Shown: positions 23,411 through 32,748 of the stretch, piece after piece
Numbering within the stretch: the first letter of the stretch is position 1
Layout: each line of letters opens with the position of its first letter
DNA from: Nocardia arthritidis NBRC 100137
Lineage (GTDB): Bacteria; Actinomycetota; Actinomycetes; Mycobacteriales; Mycobacteriaceae
Length of the DNA: 64,000 bases
NCBI RefSeq assembly: GCF_001612765.1
Contig: NZ_BDBB01000036.1
Location: 30,360 to 94,359 of the forward strand
Direction of reading: 5' to 3'
Notes under the pieces: generated by a model
The model's input: the letters and a program-made list of their open reading frames with translations, nothing else
Database searches by the model: none
Told to the model about the DNA's origin: nothing
Program-made: the position numbers and the translations under genes

Positions 23411-25441
23411 GTGCGACGTGGAATCGATTCCGCTGTCTTCCCGCACCTGGAGGCGGACCTCGACCGCGTCCGTGACGTTCTCGGACCCGTGCGGTTCGAG
23501 GGCAGGCCAGAGTTGAACGCACTCACCGACGAAGGGCCCGACACCTCCCGCCGCATGGTCCGCCCCACCTTGACGTTGCTGTCGTATTATCTGCTCACCG
23601 ATCCCGCGACCCCGGCCGACGACCGGGCGGTGCGCGCCGCCGCCGCCGTGGAGTTGCTGCATCTGGGCTCGCTGTATCACGATGACGTCATCGATCACGC
23701 CTACCAGCGCCGCGGCCGTGCCAGCGCCAACGCGGTGTGGGGACCGCACATGGCCGTACTGGCTGGAGACTCCGTGACGACCGAGGGCGGGCGCGTATTG
23801 ATCGAACTCGGCCGGCGCGAAGGGCTCGCGGGATCGGCCGCGAGTGCGCAGATGTGCGCGGGCATGGTGCTCGAGGCCGCCGACCAGTACGTGGGCTCCC
23901 GCAGCGAGCGGTCCTACCTGGAGTCGATCGACGGTAAAACGGCGGCGCTGCTGTCGCTGGCCTGCCGGGTGGGCGCGATGCAAGCCGGCCGCCCCGAGGA
24001 TCAAGAAGAGGCGTTGGCGGTGTTCGGACGCCAGTTCGGCATGGCCTACCAGTTATATGACGACATCTCCGATTTGACCTCGACCGCCGAAGAGATGGGC
24101 AAGCCAGTCAACGCGGATCTGCCCGAGGGCATCTACACACTTCCCGTGATCCGCGCCGCTGCCCGCGACCGGGACCTTGCCCGCCTGCTGCGCAGCAGAA
24201 TGACCGGTGAGCAAGCCGCACGTGCCCGCGAACTCGTCGTCGCCTCCGGCGCCGTGGACGAGGCCCTGGCGCGAGCCGAGGAATTCATGGACCAGGCTGC
24301 CGGTCAGCTCGCCGCCCTACCCGTCGACCCGCGCACCCGCCACGCGATGACCGCCTACGCCCGGTCCATACTTGATCGGCGAACTCCTGGTCCCACGGTC
24401 TCCCGATCCTCGACGCAGCCACCCCAGAGCCACAGTGAGGTGGTCTCTGCGGAGGCCGCGTCATGGTTGCGGAGCTGGCTGGTGGACACCGGCCTGGCCC
24501 TCACACCGACCGAGGCCGACTATAACCGGTGGACGGGAGGTCTCCGGATCCCCGCACACACCTGCGTCCCAGCAGCGGACGCGGCCCGTGAACAGACCTT
24601 CGCCGGCATGTTCACGCTGGCCCTTGTGTGGGACGACCTGTTCGAAGATCCGCAGCTGACCAATCCCGAAGCCGTCACCGCGTTGCGGCGTGGCCTGGTG
24701 GCCATGCTGCGCCAGGACCCGCAGGCGCCGTTGAGGCCTGGCGCGATCCCGACGGCGTGGGCGAGCTTGTGGCCGCGCCTGCGCGAGGGCCGCGGCACCC
24801 GCTGGCAGCAGCGGTTCCTCGACAACCTCGAGGGGTGGTTCGAAGCCTGCGAACGCGAAGCCCACCATCGCATCAACGGCTACGTCCCCTCCACGGACGA
24901 CTACCTGCCGCTGCGGAAGTCGACCAGCGGGTTCGAAACCGCAATCGCCTGCCTGGAGGTCTACCAGGACCGTGAGGTGCCATCGATGCTGCGCAACCAC
25001 CCCGTGATCCGCCGTCTCGAAGAACTGCTGTTCTTTGTGGTCTTCGTGGAGAACGACCTGGCGGGGCTGGATAGGGACGAGGCCGGCCAAGTCCCCTACA
25101 ACCTGGTCCGCGCAGTCCGTCACGAGACCGGCTGTACCCGCCGCGAAGCCGTCGAGCACGTGCAGCGCCAACTGGCCGAGCAACGCGCCCAACTCGAGAC
25201 GGTGATCTGCTATATCCCGGCGCTGCTTCGAGCGCTTCCCGGCCTGTCCGGTCGGGGGAAGGACTACGCCGAGATGTACGCGAACATAACGAGCGGGGGG
25301 CTCTGGGTGAATCAGACCGATCGGTACACGCAAACCTCCGATTCCGTGGCGCCGGACCTGGAACGCTTGCGCCGTGAGATCTACTATCGGGCCGCCGAAC
25401 CAGCTCAGGCCGCGTCGCAATCCCCCGCAACCGGTCCGTGA
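23411..25441 (+). CDS. Prenyltransferase-terpene synthase fusion
   Basis: This single 676-residue chain has two enzymes. Residues 1-325 form an isoprenyl diphosphate synthase with both aspartate-rich motifs, DDVID (91-95) and DDISD (217-221), and a basic RRMVRP block; residues 86-87 before the first motif are Gly-Ser, which in this family favours long products (C20 or more). A Ser/Thr/Pro/Gln linker (about 326-345) leads to a class I terpene synthase: DDLFED (408-413), a diphosphate-sensing RKSTSG (502-507), a variant NSE triad N548-D549...G552...D556, and a C-terminal DRY. It could make and cyclise its own prenyl diphosphate. The GTG start has AGGAG 7 nt upstream, overlapping a TAACTAGTTA palindrome. 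No terpene-modifying gene is adjacent. Confidence 0.88.
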   Translation: MRRGIDSAVFPHLEADLDRVRDVLGPVRFEGRPELNALTDEGPDTSRRMVRPTLTLLSYYLLTDPATPADDRAVRAAAAVELLHLGSLYHDDVIDHAYQRRGRASANAVWGPHMAVLAGDSVTTEGGRVLIELGRREGLAGSAASAQMCAGMVLEAADQYVGSRSERSYLESIDGKTAALLSLACRVGAMQAGRPEDQEEALAVFGRQFGMAYQLYDDISDLTSTAEEMGKPVNADLPEGIYTLPVIRAAARDRDLARLLRSRMTGEQAARARELVVASGAVDEALARAEEFMDQAAGQLAALPVDPRTRHAMTAYARSILDRRTPGPTVSRSSTQPPQSHSEVVSAEAASWLRSWLVDTGLALTPTEADYNRWTGGLRIPAHTCVPAADAAREQTFAGMFTLALVWDDLFEDPQLTNPEAVTALRRGLVAMLRQDPQAPLRPGAIPTAWASLWPRLREGRGTRWQQRFLDNLEGWFEACEREAHHRINGYVPSTDDYLPLRKSTSGFETAIACLEVYQDREVPSMLRNHPVIRRLEELLFFVVFVENDLAGLDRDEAGQVPYNLVRAVRHETGCTRREAVEHVQRQLAEQRAQLETVICYIPALLRALPGLSGRGKDYAEMYANITSGGLWVNQTDRYTQTSDSVAPDLERLRREIYYRAAEPAQAASQSPATGP

Positions 25442-25474
25442 TGCCAGGTCCGAGCAGGCCGATCCGGCAAGTAT

Positions 25475-25575
25475 CACGTGTCGTTCAGGCTGCGGTGGCT
25501 CGGCTCGCAGGTGGCTGTAGATGGTTTCGTGGCTGATGCCGAACTCGGCGGCCAGCACGGATTTTCGCTCCGTAG
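25475..25575 (-). pseudogene. Remnant of a recombinase/transposase HTH
   Basis: The minus strand reads ERKSVLAAEFGISHETIYSH followed by LRA, a helix-turn-helix like the C-terminal domain of serine resolvases or IS30-type transposases. No catalytic domain is present. It lies directly downstream of the terpene synthase and probably marks an old insertion. Confidence 0.45.
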
Positions 25576-25668
25576 CCCGCGCACGCGGCTGCTGTACTTG
25601 TTAGATATACCGACACGTTCGGCGGTATCGGCGATGTCAGAGCATGTCTCATAGGGATGCATGGTCTG

Positions 25669-26538
25669 TCAGTAGTGCTCTTCGCGGTAGATGCCGTTGG
25701 CGTCGACGCCACAGCCCCACTCACCAAAGCTCGTGTTCGCCAGCTCCATGTTGACAGCGAAGGAACCGGCCGCTGCGAGGGTGATCCTGAACGGCCCGTC
25801 GTCATCGTCGGGCAGGTTGTTCACGGCCAGCAACGGGAACTCCACAGAGGCCAGTGCCCGCTCGTCGGCGATGAGGACGAGAGTACCGCCGGACCGGCCG
25901 TTGTCGTCGCGCCCGATCCGGGCCTGAATCTGATCCGCCGTGAAGCCCGCGTAAGCGCGATTGTCGATGACGGTGATCGACTCGTAGTGCTCCGAGCCTC
26001 CCTCCAGGGCTCGGAGCAAGCGTGCCCACTTATCTGGCTGCTCGAAGAACGTCCGCACGAGGAGCGGACCGGCGGCCTGCTCGATCGTGGAGGAGGGCGG
26101 TTCGGGCTCGGCCCCCGCACGCTCGCCGGGGACGACCTGGATGAGGAAGCGAGGCTTCTTGCCGTCCGACGACCGGTCACTGGCATGGACGCGGATCAGG
26201 TAGGGGCCGGCTCCTGCGGTGGCGAGATTCTCTTTGCGCACGGGCTCGTATCCGCTGTCGCACAGGGCGAGGAAGCCGGTTGTGGAGATCACAGTGATCT
26301 CTTCGACCTCGTCCCAGCCGCTGTCTGCTCCCGGGTCATCTCCGGCGTAGAGGGTGACGATGGGGTTCTCCAGGGCGCTGCCGGCATCAATGTGCAGCCA
26401 GTCTTTCTCGGCGGCCAGGAATCCGCGTCCGCGCGGTGGCTTGTCGGCGTCGGGGTCCATGACGGCCAAATCGCCCCACTCCTTCATCTCGAGCGGCCGG
26501 GTGCGGCCGGCAAGGAGCGGCCAGTTCGAACGGTGCAT
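25669..26538 (-). CDS. DUF6924-like protein with unknown N-terminal domain
   Basis: This 289-residue protein appears cytoplasmic, without a signal peptide or membrane helix. The C-terminal half (about 165-289) resembles DUF6924: VIDNRAYAGFTADQIQARIG, TLVLIADERAL, PLLAVNNL, FRITLAAAGSFAVNMELANT and SFGEWG...GIYREE. The N-terminal half (about 20-140) contains VTLYAGDDPG, EEITVISTTGFLALCDSGYEP and YLIRVHASDR, a beta-rich domain I do not recognise; it is reminiscent of immunity-like domains that follow toxin genes, but no toxin is nearby. Function is unknown. Confidence 0.6.
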   Translation of the reverse strand: MHRSNWPLLAGRTRPLEMKEWGDLAVMDPDADKPPRGRGFLAAEKDWLHIDAGSALENPIVTLYAGDDPGADSGWDEVEEITVISTTGFLALCDSGYEPVRKENLATAGAGPYLIRVHASDRSSDGKKPRFLIQVVPGERAGAEPEPPSSTIEQAAGPLLVRTFFEQPDKWARLLRALEGGSEHYESITVIDNRAYAGFTADQIQARIGRDDNGRSGGTLVLIADERALASVEFPLLAVNNLPDDDDGPFRITLAAAGSFAVNMELANTSFGEWGCGVDANGIYREEHY

Positions 26539-26589
26539 GGAGAACCCCTCGTGCTTGCATGCCTGCCGGTTGAGTCCTTGGAAGGGGAC

Positions 26590-27106
26590 TGTAATTTGTT
26601 CCGCCCGCTGTTGCGATTGCGTGAAGGTGAACCGGTGGGTGGACGTCTACAACGACACCGGTGTTCCTGAGCAGCTGCATTGGCACGGGCAGACGGTGCC
26701 GGTGGAGGTGGACGGGTCAGCCGAGGAGGGGCACCCCATACATCGAGCCGAAACGGAATCCCGGCGCTTACGACCGGGAAGTATTCCTAACGCTCGAGGA
26801 ATTCGAACCATCGTTCAACAGCGAAGAGGAGATGGCCACCGACTTCCCTGGCCGGGGAACCGGTCGCCGAGCTGCGCAAGCGTGGAGAGGCGACGATGGA
26901 GGCGTCGCTGGCCTTGGGGAAGCCGCACGGTTACGCGGTGGGGTACGAGACGTTCACGATCAACGGCCGCATGCTCGGCCACGGTGATCCGCTCCGGGTC
27001 AGAGAAGGTGAGCGGGTGCTGTTGCACATACTCAACGGCGGCGCGACCGAGAACCGTAGCCTGGCTTTGCCCGGGCCCACCGAATCTGTCTCTGCTCGGC
27101 GATTCA
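26590..27106 (+). pseudogene. Multicopper oxidase pseudogene
   Basis: Pieces in three frames reproduce an actinobacterial multicopper oxidase in order: LFRPLLRLREGEPV, then VDVYNDTGVPEQLHWHGQTV and VEVDGSAEEG, then YIEPKRNPGAYDREVFLTLE, then GYAVGYETFTINGRMLGHGD and ERVLLHILNGGATENRSLAL. The HWHG copper-ligand pair survives, but the expected HTH ligand block between the second and third pieces is deleted and the whole C-terminal half is missing. At least three frameshifts separate the pieces, so it cannot make an oxidase. Confidence 0.75.
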
Positions 27107-27151
27107 CGCCCGGTTCAGGGGGCTCGACCCCGGCAAGGAAGGTAGAACATC

Positions 27152-27556
27152 ATGACCGATTACATGCTGCGCCCGATCGGGCACGTCGAATCCGCGCTGA
27201 CCGACCCCTCCACCGCTCCCCGGCAACCCGATGAAGGTGCCCCGCCAGCGTGGCTGGTAATCGATGACCGATATGCCCCCGCCCTCGAGGGCCTCGCCGC
27301 CGGCACCGACATACTGGTGCTGACTTGGCTCGATCGCGCCGACCGCGAAACCTACACGATCCACCCCCGTGGTGACACGACTCGCGCGATCACCGGTGTC
27401 TTCGTCACCCGCGCCCCGCATCGGCCGAATCCGATCGGTCTGCACAGCGTCCACGTCCTGGCTGTAACCGGCACCCGCATCCACGTCCGTAACCTCGAAG
27501 CTGTGCACGGCACACCGATCCTGGATCTGAAGCCCCTTCTCACCCGGGACCGCTGA
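27152..27556 (+). CDS. TrmO-family tRNA methyltransferase (TsaA-like)
   Basis: This 134-residue protein carries the TsaA/TrmO beta-barrel signature: an N-terminal LRPIGHVES and GVFVTRAPHRPNPIGLHSVHV, with the hallmark (S/A)PHRPNPIGL block, then LEAVHGTPILDLKP. TrmO uses S-adenosylmethionine to N6-methylate t6A37 in tRNA-Thr. The domain alone (about 135 residues) matches the compact archaeal and actinobacterial form lacking the E. coli C-terminal extension. A GGAAGG lies 9-10 nt before the ATG. Some homologues act on small molecules rather than tRNA, so the substrate is inferred. It follows the oxidase pseudogene and has no evident operon partner. Confidence 0.85.
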   Translation: MTDYMLRPIGHVESALTDPSTAPRQPDEGAPPAWLVIDDRYAPALEGLAAGTDILVLTWLDRADRETYTIHPRGDTTRAITGVFVTRAPHRPNPIGLHSVHVLAVTGTRIHVRNLEAVHGTPILDLKPLLTRDR

Positions 27557-28042
27557 TCGCCGCGGTGCGGAACGACCCGTACCGGGCCGCAATCGGACCG
27601 GTACGGGTGTGAGCCGGCGGGGTCGGCGGACGGTGCCGTCTGGCGGGCGCGTCACGGGCGCTGGAACTGCCACCACTGACTGGAGTCGGCGGGCACATAC
27701 CGCGCCAGTCCGATCTGCTCACGGCCGGTGTTTCCGCCCTGGCGGCATTCGAGGACGAGTTCGCAGGCGGGCCAGACACCGATGCAGCGTCGAGTTCTCT
27801 GCCGCAGAGGAAACAGTATCCGTCAGGTACTCGTGTTCCTCTGGACGCAAAAATGCTTCATAGCCGCTCGTTTCGGCTGTTGCCGACCGGTCGCGGCGTC
27901 CCACACGAAAGACTCGGATAGGTCCGCGGCAGCCAGTCGGACGGCCGAGATGACTAACATGGTGGACAGGCGTGTACGCGTGGGACGGCCGCGACCATCT
28001 GCGATTCGGCATCGCGGTCGGCGACGGCGGGGGAGATGGCTG
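27557..28042. other. Intergenic region with a minus-strand remnant
   Basis: No intact gene in 486 bases. The right part holds the zinc-ribbon-like remnant listed at 27652-27985. Confidence 0.5.
27652..27985 (-). pseudogene. Remnant of a small zinc-ribbon-like protein
   Basis: Minus-strand pieces read SAVRLAAADLSESFVWDAAT, then in another frame YCFLCGRELD, then WPACELVLECRQGGNTGREQ and IGLARYVPADSSQWWQFQRP with a proper stop. CxxC and C...C pairs suggest a zinc ribbon, but the pieces are out of frame. The family is not recognised. Confidence 0.4.
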
Positions 28043-29692
28043 TCAGTTCCCGGTCGCCACCGCGAGTTCCGCTTCCAGCGCCCGGCCCTCTTCGTCGGCC
28101 AGTGCGGCGTCGCGCAGCCGGGCGAGCCGGTCGGCGGCCTCGGGCTTACCCGCAAGATCCTGCGCGGCCCGCATCAATCGGGCGAAACTCTCCCACCCGT
28201 GCTCCCACGTCGCACCGTATCCCTTCAGCACGCGCTGACATTCGACGATCTCGCGCGCGAAGTCGGCGTCGATGCTCGCCGCCGACAACGCTGTGTGCAT
28301 CCACTCCTCGATCGCGGCCTGCTCGCGGGCGAAGCGCAGCGAGCGGGGGCGCAGCGGGCGCATCCTGGCCATCACCGACAGCGCGGTGTAGCCGGTGATC
28401 GAACTGGTGTTGACGATCATGCCCTTGTGCGTCATCTTCCGGACCACGCGGTGGAACAGCGTGGAGCGGCGCAGGCTCGCGCCCAGGCGCTCCGGCAGCG
28501 TGTCGGTGATCTCGTCGCTCTGCGGATGCAGGTACTCGCGCACCTGAATGAGCTGGTTCGGCTCCGCGCGTGCCTCGGTCCGGATGCGATCCATGCGGTG
28601 CCGACGGGTCTTCTGCAGGGCGACATGGATGGTGTCCTGATAACACATCCACAGCGCGATGTGCCTGGCCGCTTCCACGGTGAGCCGCGCGGCGCCCTCG
28701 GTGTCGGGATCCACCGCCGCGAACCGCGCCACCCGCTCCAGGTACCGCCGGGCGTAGGCCTTGTTCTGGTACACCGCCGTGCGGACCAGGCCGTGCAGGA
28801 TCATCGAGCCCGCCGCGGTGGGCAGCTCGGTGACTTCGGCGGCCAGCGACCGCAGCTTCGGGCCGACCAGGGAACCCGGATCGGTGGCGGCGATCTCGTT
28901 GCGGCGCGTGGTCTCCCGATCCTTCTTCTCCTCCGCCGATAGTGGCCGGGGGATCAGCGTGAGCGGAACCGGCGCGGTTCCGCGCGATGCCGCGGGCACG
29001 GAATCGCCCGGTACCACGAGCCCGGCTTCGGGTTCGGCCGGTGCCGCCGAGCGGGCGGCCTCGAAACCCTCGGCGAAGGCCCGCAGCGACTGTTCGACGC
29101 CCTTGCCGAAGTCGCGGATCGGCTGCTCGAACTGCTCGCGGCTGAACGGCAGCACCCCGCATCCGGCCAGCGCACCGAACAGCGACGCGCTGATCACGCT
29201 GCGCGCCTGCTCGGCGACGGCCATGAAGTCGGCCGCGATCAGCCGCTCGGCCCCGCGCCGCGCGGTGTCCAGCAGCGCCGCGGAATCGGCTCGGCCGTCG
29301 CCCGGCGCCATCCGCTCGTCGATGGAGAAAACCCGGTGCGTGGAGGTGATGAGCGTCGTGCGGTCGGGCGTGCTGAAACCGCGCTGCACCGCGCGCGCGG
29401 CCTCCATCAGTTCCGAGGCCACGACGATGTCGACCTCACCCGGCGTAGGGAAGACACTGAGCACGGGCACCGTGCGCCCGGCGCCCGAGGGAGGCGTCGG
29501 GGGGAACAACTCGACGTAGTACACGGTGGCGCCGGTGCGCTGGGCGACGCCGGGCACCGAGGTGGACTGGGCGTAGTAGCCCGCCTTCTCGGCCACCTCG
29601 ACGATCCAGTCCGCGAGCACACCGCCACCCTCGCCGCCCATCGCCAGGATGGCCAGCGTCAGCGGGCGCTGTCCGTCGTGCCAACTCGACAT
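28043..29692 (-). CDS. Indolepyruvate oxidoreductase beta-type subunit with DUF6537
   Basis: This 549-residue protein pairs with the upstream iorA product. The N-terminal 200 residues are the gamma domain of pyruvate:ferredoxin oxidoreductases (LAILAMGGEGGGVLADWIVE, then SVPGVAQRTGATVYYVEL, then GEVDIVVASELMEAARAV), and the C-terminal roughly 250 residues match DUF6537 (LVGPKLRSLAAEV ... VARFAAVDPDTEGA ... GYGATWEHGWESFAR). This fused form is typical of aerobic bacteria. ATG 29692 shares one base with the iorA stop (TGATG), so the two are co-translated. The complex would decarboxylate an aryl or ring-derived 2-oxoacid to a CoA ester, passing electrons to ferredoxin. The substrate is not determined. 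Confidence 0.85.
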   Translation of the reverse strand: MSSWHDGQRPLTLAILAMGGEGGGVLADWIVEVAEKAGYYAQSTSVPGVAQRTGATVYYVELFPPTPPSGAGRTVPVLSVFPTPGEVDIVVASELMEAARAVQRGFSTPDRTTLITSTHRVFSIDERMAPGDGRADSAALLDTARRGAERLIAADFMAVAEQARSVISASLFGALAGCGVLPFSREQFEQPIRDFGKGVEQSLRAFAEGFEAARSAAPAEPEAGLVVPGDSVPAASRGTAPVPLTLIPRPLSAEEKKDRETTRRNEIAATDPGSLVGPKLRSLAAEVTELPTAAGSMILHGLVRTAVYQNKAYARRYLERVARFAAVDPDTEGAARLTVEAARHIALWMCYQDTIHVALQKTRRHRMDRIRTEARAEPNQLIQVREYLHPQSDEITDTLPERLGASLRRSTLFHRVVRKMTHKGMIVNTSSITGYTALSVMARMRPLRPRSLRFAREQAAIEEWMHTALSAASIDADFAREIVECQRVLKGYGATWEHGWESFARLMRAAQDLAGKPEAADRLARLRDAALADEEGRALEAELAVATGN

Positions 29693-31854
29693 CACTGCAC
29701 CTCCAGGCCTGCGATACGACGTTCGATCCCGCGCGCAAGCAGGCCGATCCACCAGCCGCGCAACCGGGCCAGCACCCGGTCCCGACGGGTTGGGTTGTAG
29801 ACGACGTCGGTGCGGTAGAACGACGGACACAACACGGCCGCATGGGCGTTCGCGCCGCACACACCGCAGCCGACGCAGCTGTCGAGCACCGTGGCGATGG
29901 GGTCGGTGCGCAACGGATCGGGATTGTCGGTGACCGTGAGCGAGGGACACCCGGAGATGCGGATACAGGCGTGGTCGCCGGTACAGGTCTCCGGGTCGAC
30001 GCCGTAGCGTTCGCGCACCACCCGCTTGCCCTCGCGCAACGCCTGCGCCTGCCGCGGCTTCTCCCTGCGCTGCCGGTTGAGCTGGCATTCGCTCTGCATC
30101 ACCAGGACTTTCGGCCCCGGCTCGTCGGTGGTGAGCGCCTCGATGAAGGTGTCGCGGACCTTGGTGACGTCGTAGGTGTCGTCGATGGTCTTGGCCCACT
30201 TCACGCCGATGCCGCGCACCGCCCGCTCGATCGGATGCTTGGTGGAGCGGGCGGGCAGCTCGGCCCGCGAGGACAGCACGTCCTGGCCGCCGGTCGCCGC
30301 GGCGTAGCCGTTGTCGACTACGACCAGCAGCTGGTCGTTCTTGTTGTAGACGGCGTTGCCGACGCCGCTGCTCAACCCGTTGTGCCAGAAGCCGCCGTCG
30401 CCCATCATGGCGATCGTCCTGCGGTCGGAGTCCTGTGAGTTCAGCGCCGAGGCCGCCGCGGAGCCCAGCCCGTAGCCCATCGTGGTGGCGCCGAGATCGA
30501 ACGGCGCGTTGACCGAGAACAGATGGCAGCCGATGTCGGCGCTGATGTGGTGCTTGCCGGTCTCACGTTCGGCGAGCACGAGGCCGCTGAAGATCGGCCG
30601 CTCCGGGCAGCCCGTGCACAGCCCCGGTGGGCGCGGATGCACGATCTGTGGATCGACCCGGGTGGCGAACGGTCCGGCCGGATCGTCGGCCGGGCGCAGC
30701 AGCGCGGGCTCGGCGGTGATCGCGTCCGGCAAGTAGCGGGAGAGGAATTCGTGCAGCCCGCGGGTGACCACCAGCGAGGTGTACTCCCCGGCCATCGTGA
30801 ACAAATCCTTGCCGTGCAGTACGGTCGCCACGTTCGCGCGGCGCAGGATGGTGTTGATGTTCTGTTCGAGGAAATCGGGCTGGCCCTCCTCGACCAGCAG
30901 CACCGCGCGCTTGCCCGCGCAGAACTCGACGACCTCTTCGTCGATCACCGGGTAGGCCACGTTCATCACATACAGCGGCACTTGCGTGTCGCCGAAGGCG
31001 TCCGAGCAGCCCAGCAGTTCCATCGAACGGTTGAGGGTGTTGTAGAGCCCGCCTTGCACGATGACCCCGACGTCGGCCAGGTCGGCGCCGAACACCTCGT
31101 TGAGCTCGTGCTCACGGATGTAGCGCACCGCGGCGGGCCAGCGGTTCTCGATCTTCTCCCGCTCGTGCTGGAAACTGGCCGGGGGCAACACGATCCGGCT
31201 GACGTCGCGCTTGGGCCGGCGGGTCGCCTCGGTCACCGTCATCGGCGGGCGTTTGTTGTCCTTGGCCTCGAACGCGCCGTGCAGGTGACATGAGCGCAGC
31301 CGCAGCAGCAGGAAGACCGGAGTGTTGCTGGCCTCCGACAGCTCGAAGCCCGACTCCACCGCGTCGACGATCGCGGCCACGTCCGGGCGTGGATCGAGCA
31401 GCCACATCTGCGATTTCATCGCGAAGGCGTGTGAACGCTCCTGCATGATGCTCGAGCCCTCGCCGTAGTCCTCGCCGAGGATGATCAGCGCGCCGCCGGT
31501 CACACCGCCGCTGGCCAGGTTGGCCAGCGCGTCGGCGGCGACGTTGGTGCCGACGGTCGACTTCCAGGTCACCGCGCCGCGCAGCGGGTAGTGCACCGAG
31601 GCGGCCAGCATGGCGGCCGCGGTGGCCTCCGAGGCGCTGTTCTCGAAGTAGACGCCCAGCTCGTCGAGGACCTCCTTGGCGTCGCCGAGCACGTCCATCA
31701 GATGCGAGATCGGCGCGCCCTGGTAGCCGCCGACGTAGGCGACACCGGACTGCAGCAGCGCCTTGGTGACGGCCAGGATGCCCTCGACGTGCAGGGTGGT
31801 ACCCGCCCCCTGGCGGAGTTTTCCGACCTCGTTGGCGAACGAGCGTTCGGCCAT
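29692..31854 (-). CDS. iorA: Indolepyruvate ferredoxin oxidoreductase alpha-type subunit
   Basis: This 720-residue protein has the pyrimidine-binding domain at the N-terminus (GVAYVGGYQGAPISHLMDVL, then ENSASEATAAAMLAA with the cofactor Glu), a central transketolase C-like domain, and a TPP-binding domain (GDGGFWHNGLSSGVGNAVYN, about 483-502, with the GDG..N magnesium motif). A ferredoxin-like tail has CTGDHACIRISGC and CVGCGVCG (about 623-663) for iron-sulfur clusters. GGAGGA lies 6 nt before the ATG. It is expressed behind the cyclase gene (32-nt gap). Its natural substrate here is uncertain; the indolepyruvate name comes from the family, not from evidence in this cluster. Confidence 0.87.
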   Translation of the reverse strand: MAERSFANEVGKLRQGAGTTLHVEGILAVTKALLQSGVAYVGGYQGAPISHLMDVLGDAKEVLDELGVYFENSASEATAAAMLAASVHYPLRGAVTWKSTVGTNVAADALANLASGGVTGGALIILGEDYGEGSSIMQERSHAFAMKSQMWLLDPRPDVAAIVDAVESGFELSEASNTPVFLLLRLRSCHLHGAFEAKDNKRPPMTVTEATRRPKRDVSRIVLPPASFQHEREKIENRWPAAVRYIREHELNEVFGADLADVGVIVQGGLYNTLNRSMELLGCSDAFGDTQVPLYVMNVAYPVIDEEVVEFCAGKRAVLLVEEGQPDFLEQNINTILRRANVATVLHGKDLFTMAGEYTSLVVTRGLHEFLSRYLPDAITAEPALLRPADDPAGPFATRVDPQIVHPRPPGLCTGCPERPIFSGLVLAERETGKHHISADIGCHLFSVNAPFDLGATTMGYGLGSAAASALNSQDSDRRTIAMMGDGGFWHNGLSSGVGNAVYNKNDQLLVVVDNGYAAATGGQDVLSSRAELPARSTKHPIERAVRGIGVKWAKTIDDTYDVTKVRDTFIEALTTDEPGPKVLVMQSECQLNRQRREKPRQAQALREGKRVVRERYGVDPETCTGDHACIRISGCPSLTVTDNPDPLRTDPIATVLDSCVGCGVCGANAHAAVLCPSFYRTDVVYNPTRRDRVLARLRGWWIGLLARGIERRIAGLEVQ

Positions 31855-31886
31855 GTGTTGTCCTCCGAATTCGTGTGGCGGCGAGT

Positions 31887-32648
31887 TCAGCGTTCGACCA
31901 GGGCGAGCACCCGGGCCGGGCTGCCCGAACCGCCGACGATCGGCAGCGGCGAGACGATCAGCAGCGCGCCGGTGGCGGGCAGCTCGTCGAGGTTGCGCAG
32001 GCTGGTCAGGCCCCACTTGTTCGCGCCGAGCAGCAGGCTGTGGCAGGGGAAGGCCGGATCGAATCCGGGCGCGGCGCCCGCGTCGGTGCCGACGGTCTCC
32101 ACGCCGAAGCCGGCCAGCGGCGACTTCTCGGCCAGCCACCGCGCGCACTCCACCGAGACGCCGGGCGTGTGCCCCTCGTTGGTGAACGCGGCCGCGTCCT
32201 CGCCGCGGGCTGCCCAGCCGGTGCGGTAGAGCAGCCAGCCGCCCTCGGGCAACGGACCGTGCTGCCGCTCCCAGTCCTCGAGGTGGGAGACCTCGAGCAG
32301 GAAGTCCGGGTCGTCGGCGACCTGCGCGGTGCGGTCGATGACGGCGGCGGGCGCGACCAGCGTCCGCAACGGCGCCTGCGAGACGTCGTGGCCGTCGCGG
32401 CCGGTCACCCAGTGCACCGGCGCGTCGAGATGGGTGCCGGTGTGCTCGCCGGTGTGGATGTTGTTCCAGTACCAGGCCGGGCCGCGGTCGTCGTATCGGC
32501 TGATCTCCTCGAGCTGGAACGGGACGGTGTTGGCCAGCGGCGGCGGCAGCTGGAGGATCGGGGTGGACTCCCGCAGTGGGGTGGTGAGATCGATGATCTC
32601 GACGGCGCCGCTGCGGGTGGCGTCGACGACGGTGCTGAGAACGGACAT
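31887..32648 (-). CDS. Cyclase/kynurenine-formamidase-like metal hydrolase
   Basis: This 253-residue protein belongs to the cyclase family (PF04199), which includes kynurenine formamidase and isatin hydrolase. The metal site HTGTHxDxPxH is visible as HTGEHTGTHLDAPVHW (about 65-80), and a distal catalytic His/Glu would be in ECARWLAEKSPLAGFGVETV. Hydrolysis of an amide, lactam or cyclic diketone is the family chemistry. In an indole-degrading context isatin hydrolysis, or ring opening of an alicyclic intermediate, is possible. I chose ATG 32648 (GGAG 5 nt upstream). It lies between the CrtI-like gene and iorA in one operon. Confidence 0.85.
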   Translation of the reverse strand: MSVLSTVVDATRSGAVEIIDLTTPLRESTPILQLPPPLANTVPFQLEEISRYDDRGPAWYWNNIHTGEHTGTHLDAPVHWVTGRDGHDVSQAPLRTLVAPAAVIDRTAQVADDPDFLLEVSHLEDWERQHGPLPEGGWLLYRTGWAARGEDAAAFTNEGHTPGVSVECARWLAEKSPLAGFGVETVGTDAGAAPGFDPAFPCHSLLLGANKWGLTSLRNLDELPATGALLIVSPLPIVGGSGSPARVLALVER

Positions 32649-32748
32649 CACTACTCCTGCGAGGGTGCGTGGGTTTCGGACGAGTCTGGTGATCGGAGCG
32701 CCGCGGGGCTATCCGCGATGCGCGGCGGTTGTCCCGCGCACGCGGGTG

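Noticed and set aside
28043..31854. A complete indole-3-acetate (iac-type) degradation cluster
   Set aside because: The ior genes suggest indole metabolism, but no iacA-like, dioxygenase or amidase genes are present.
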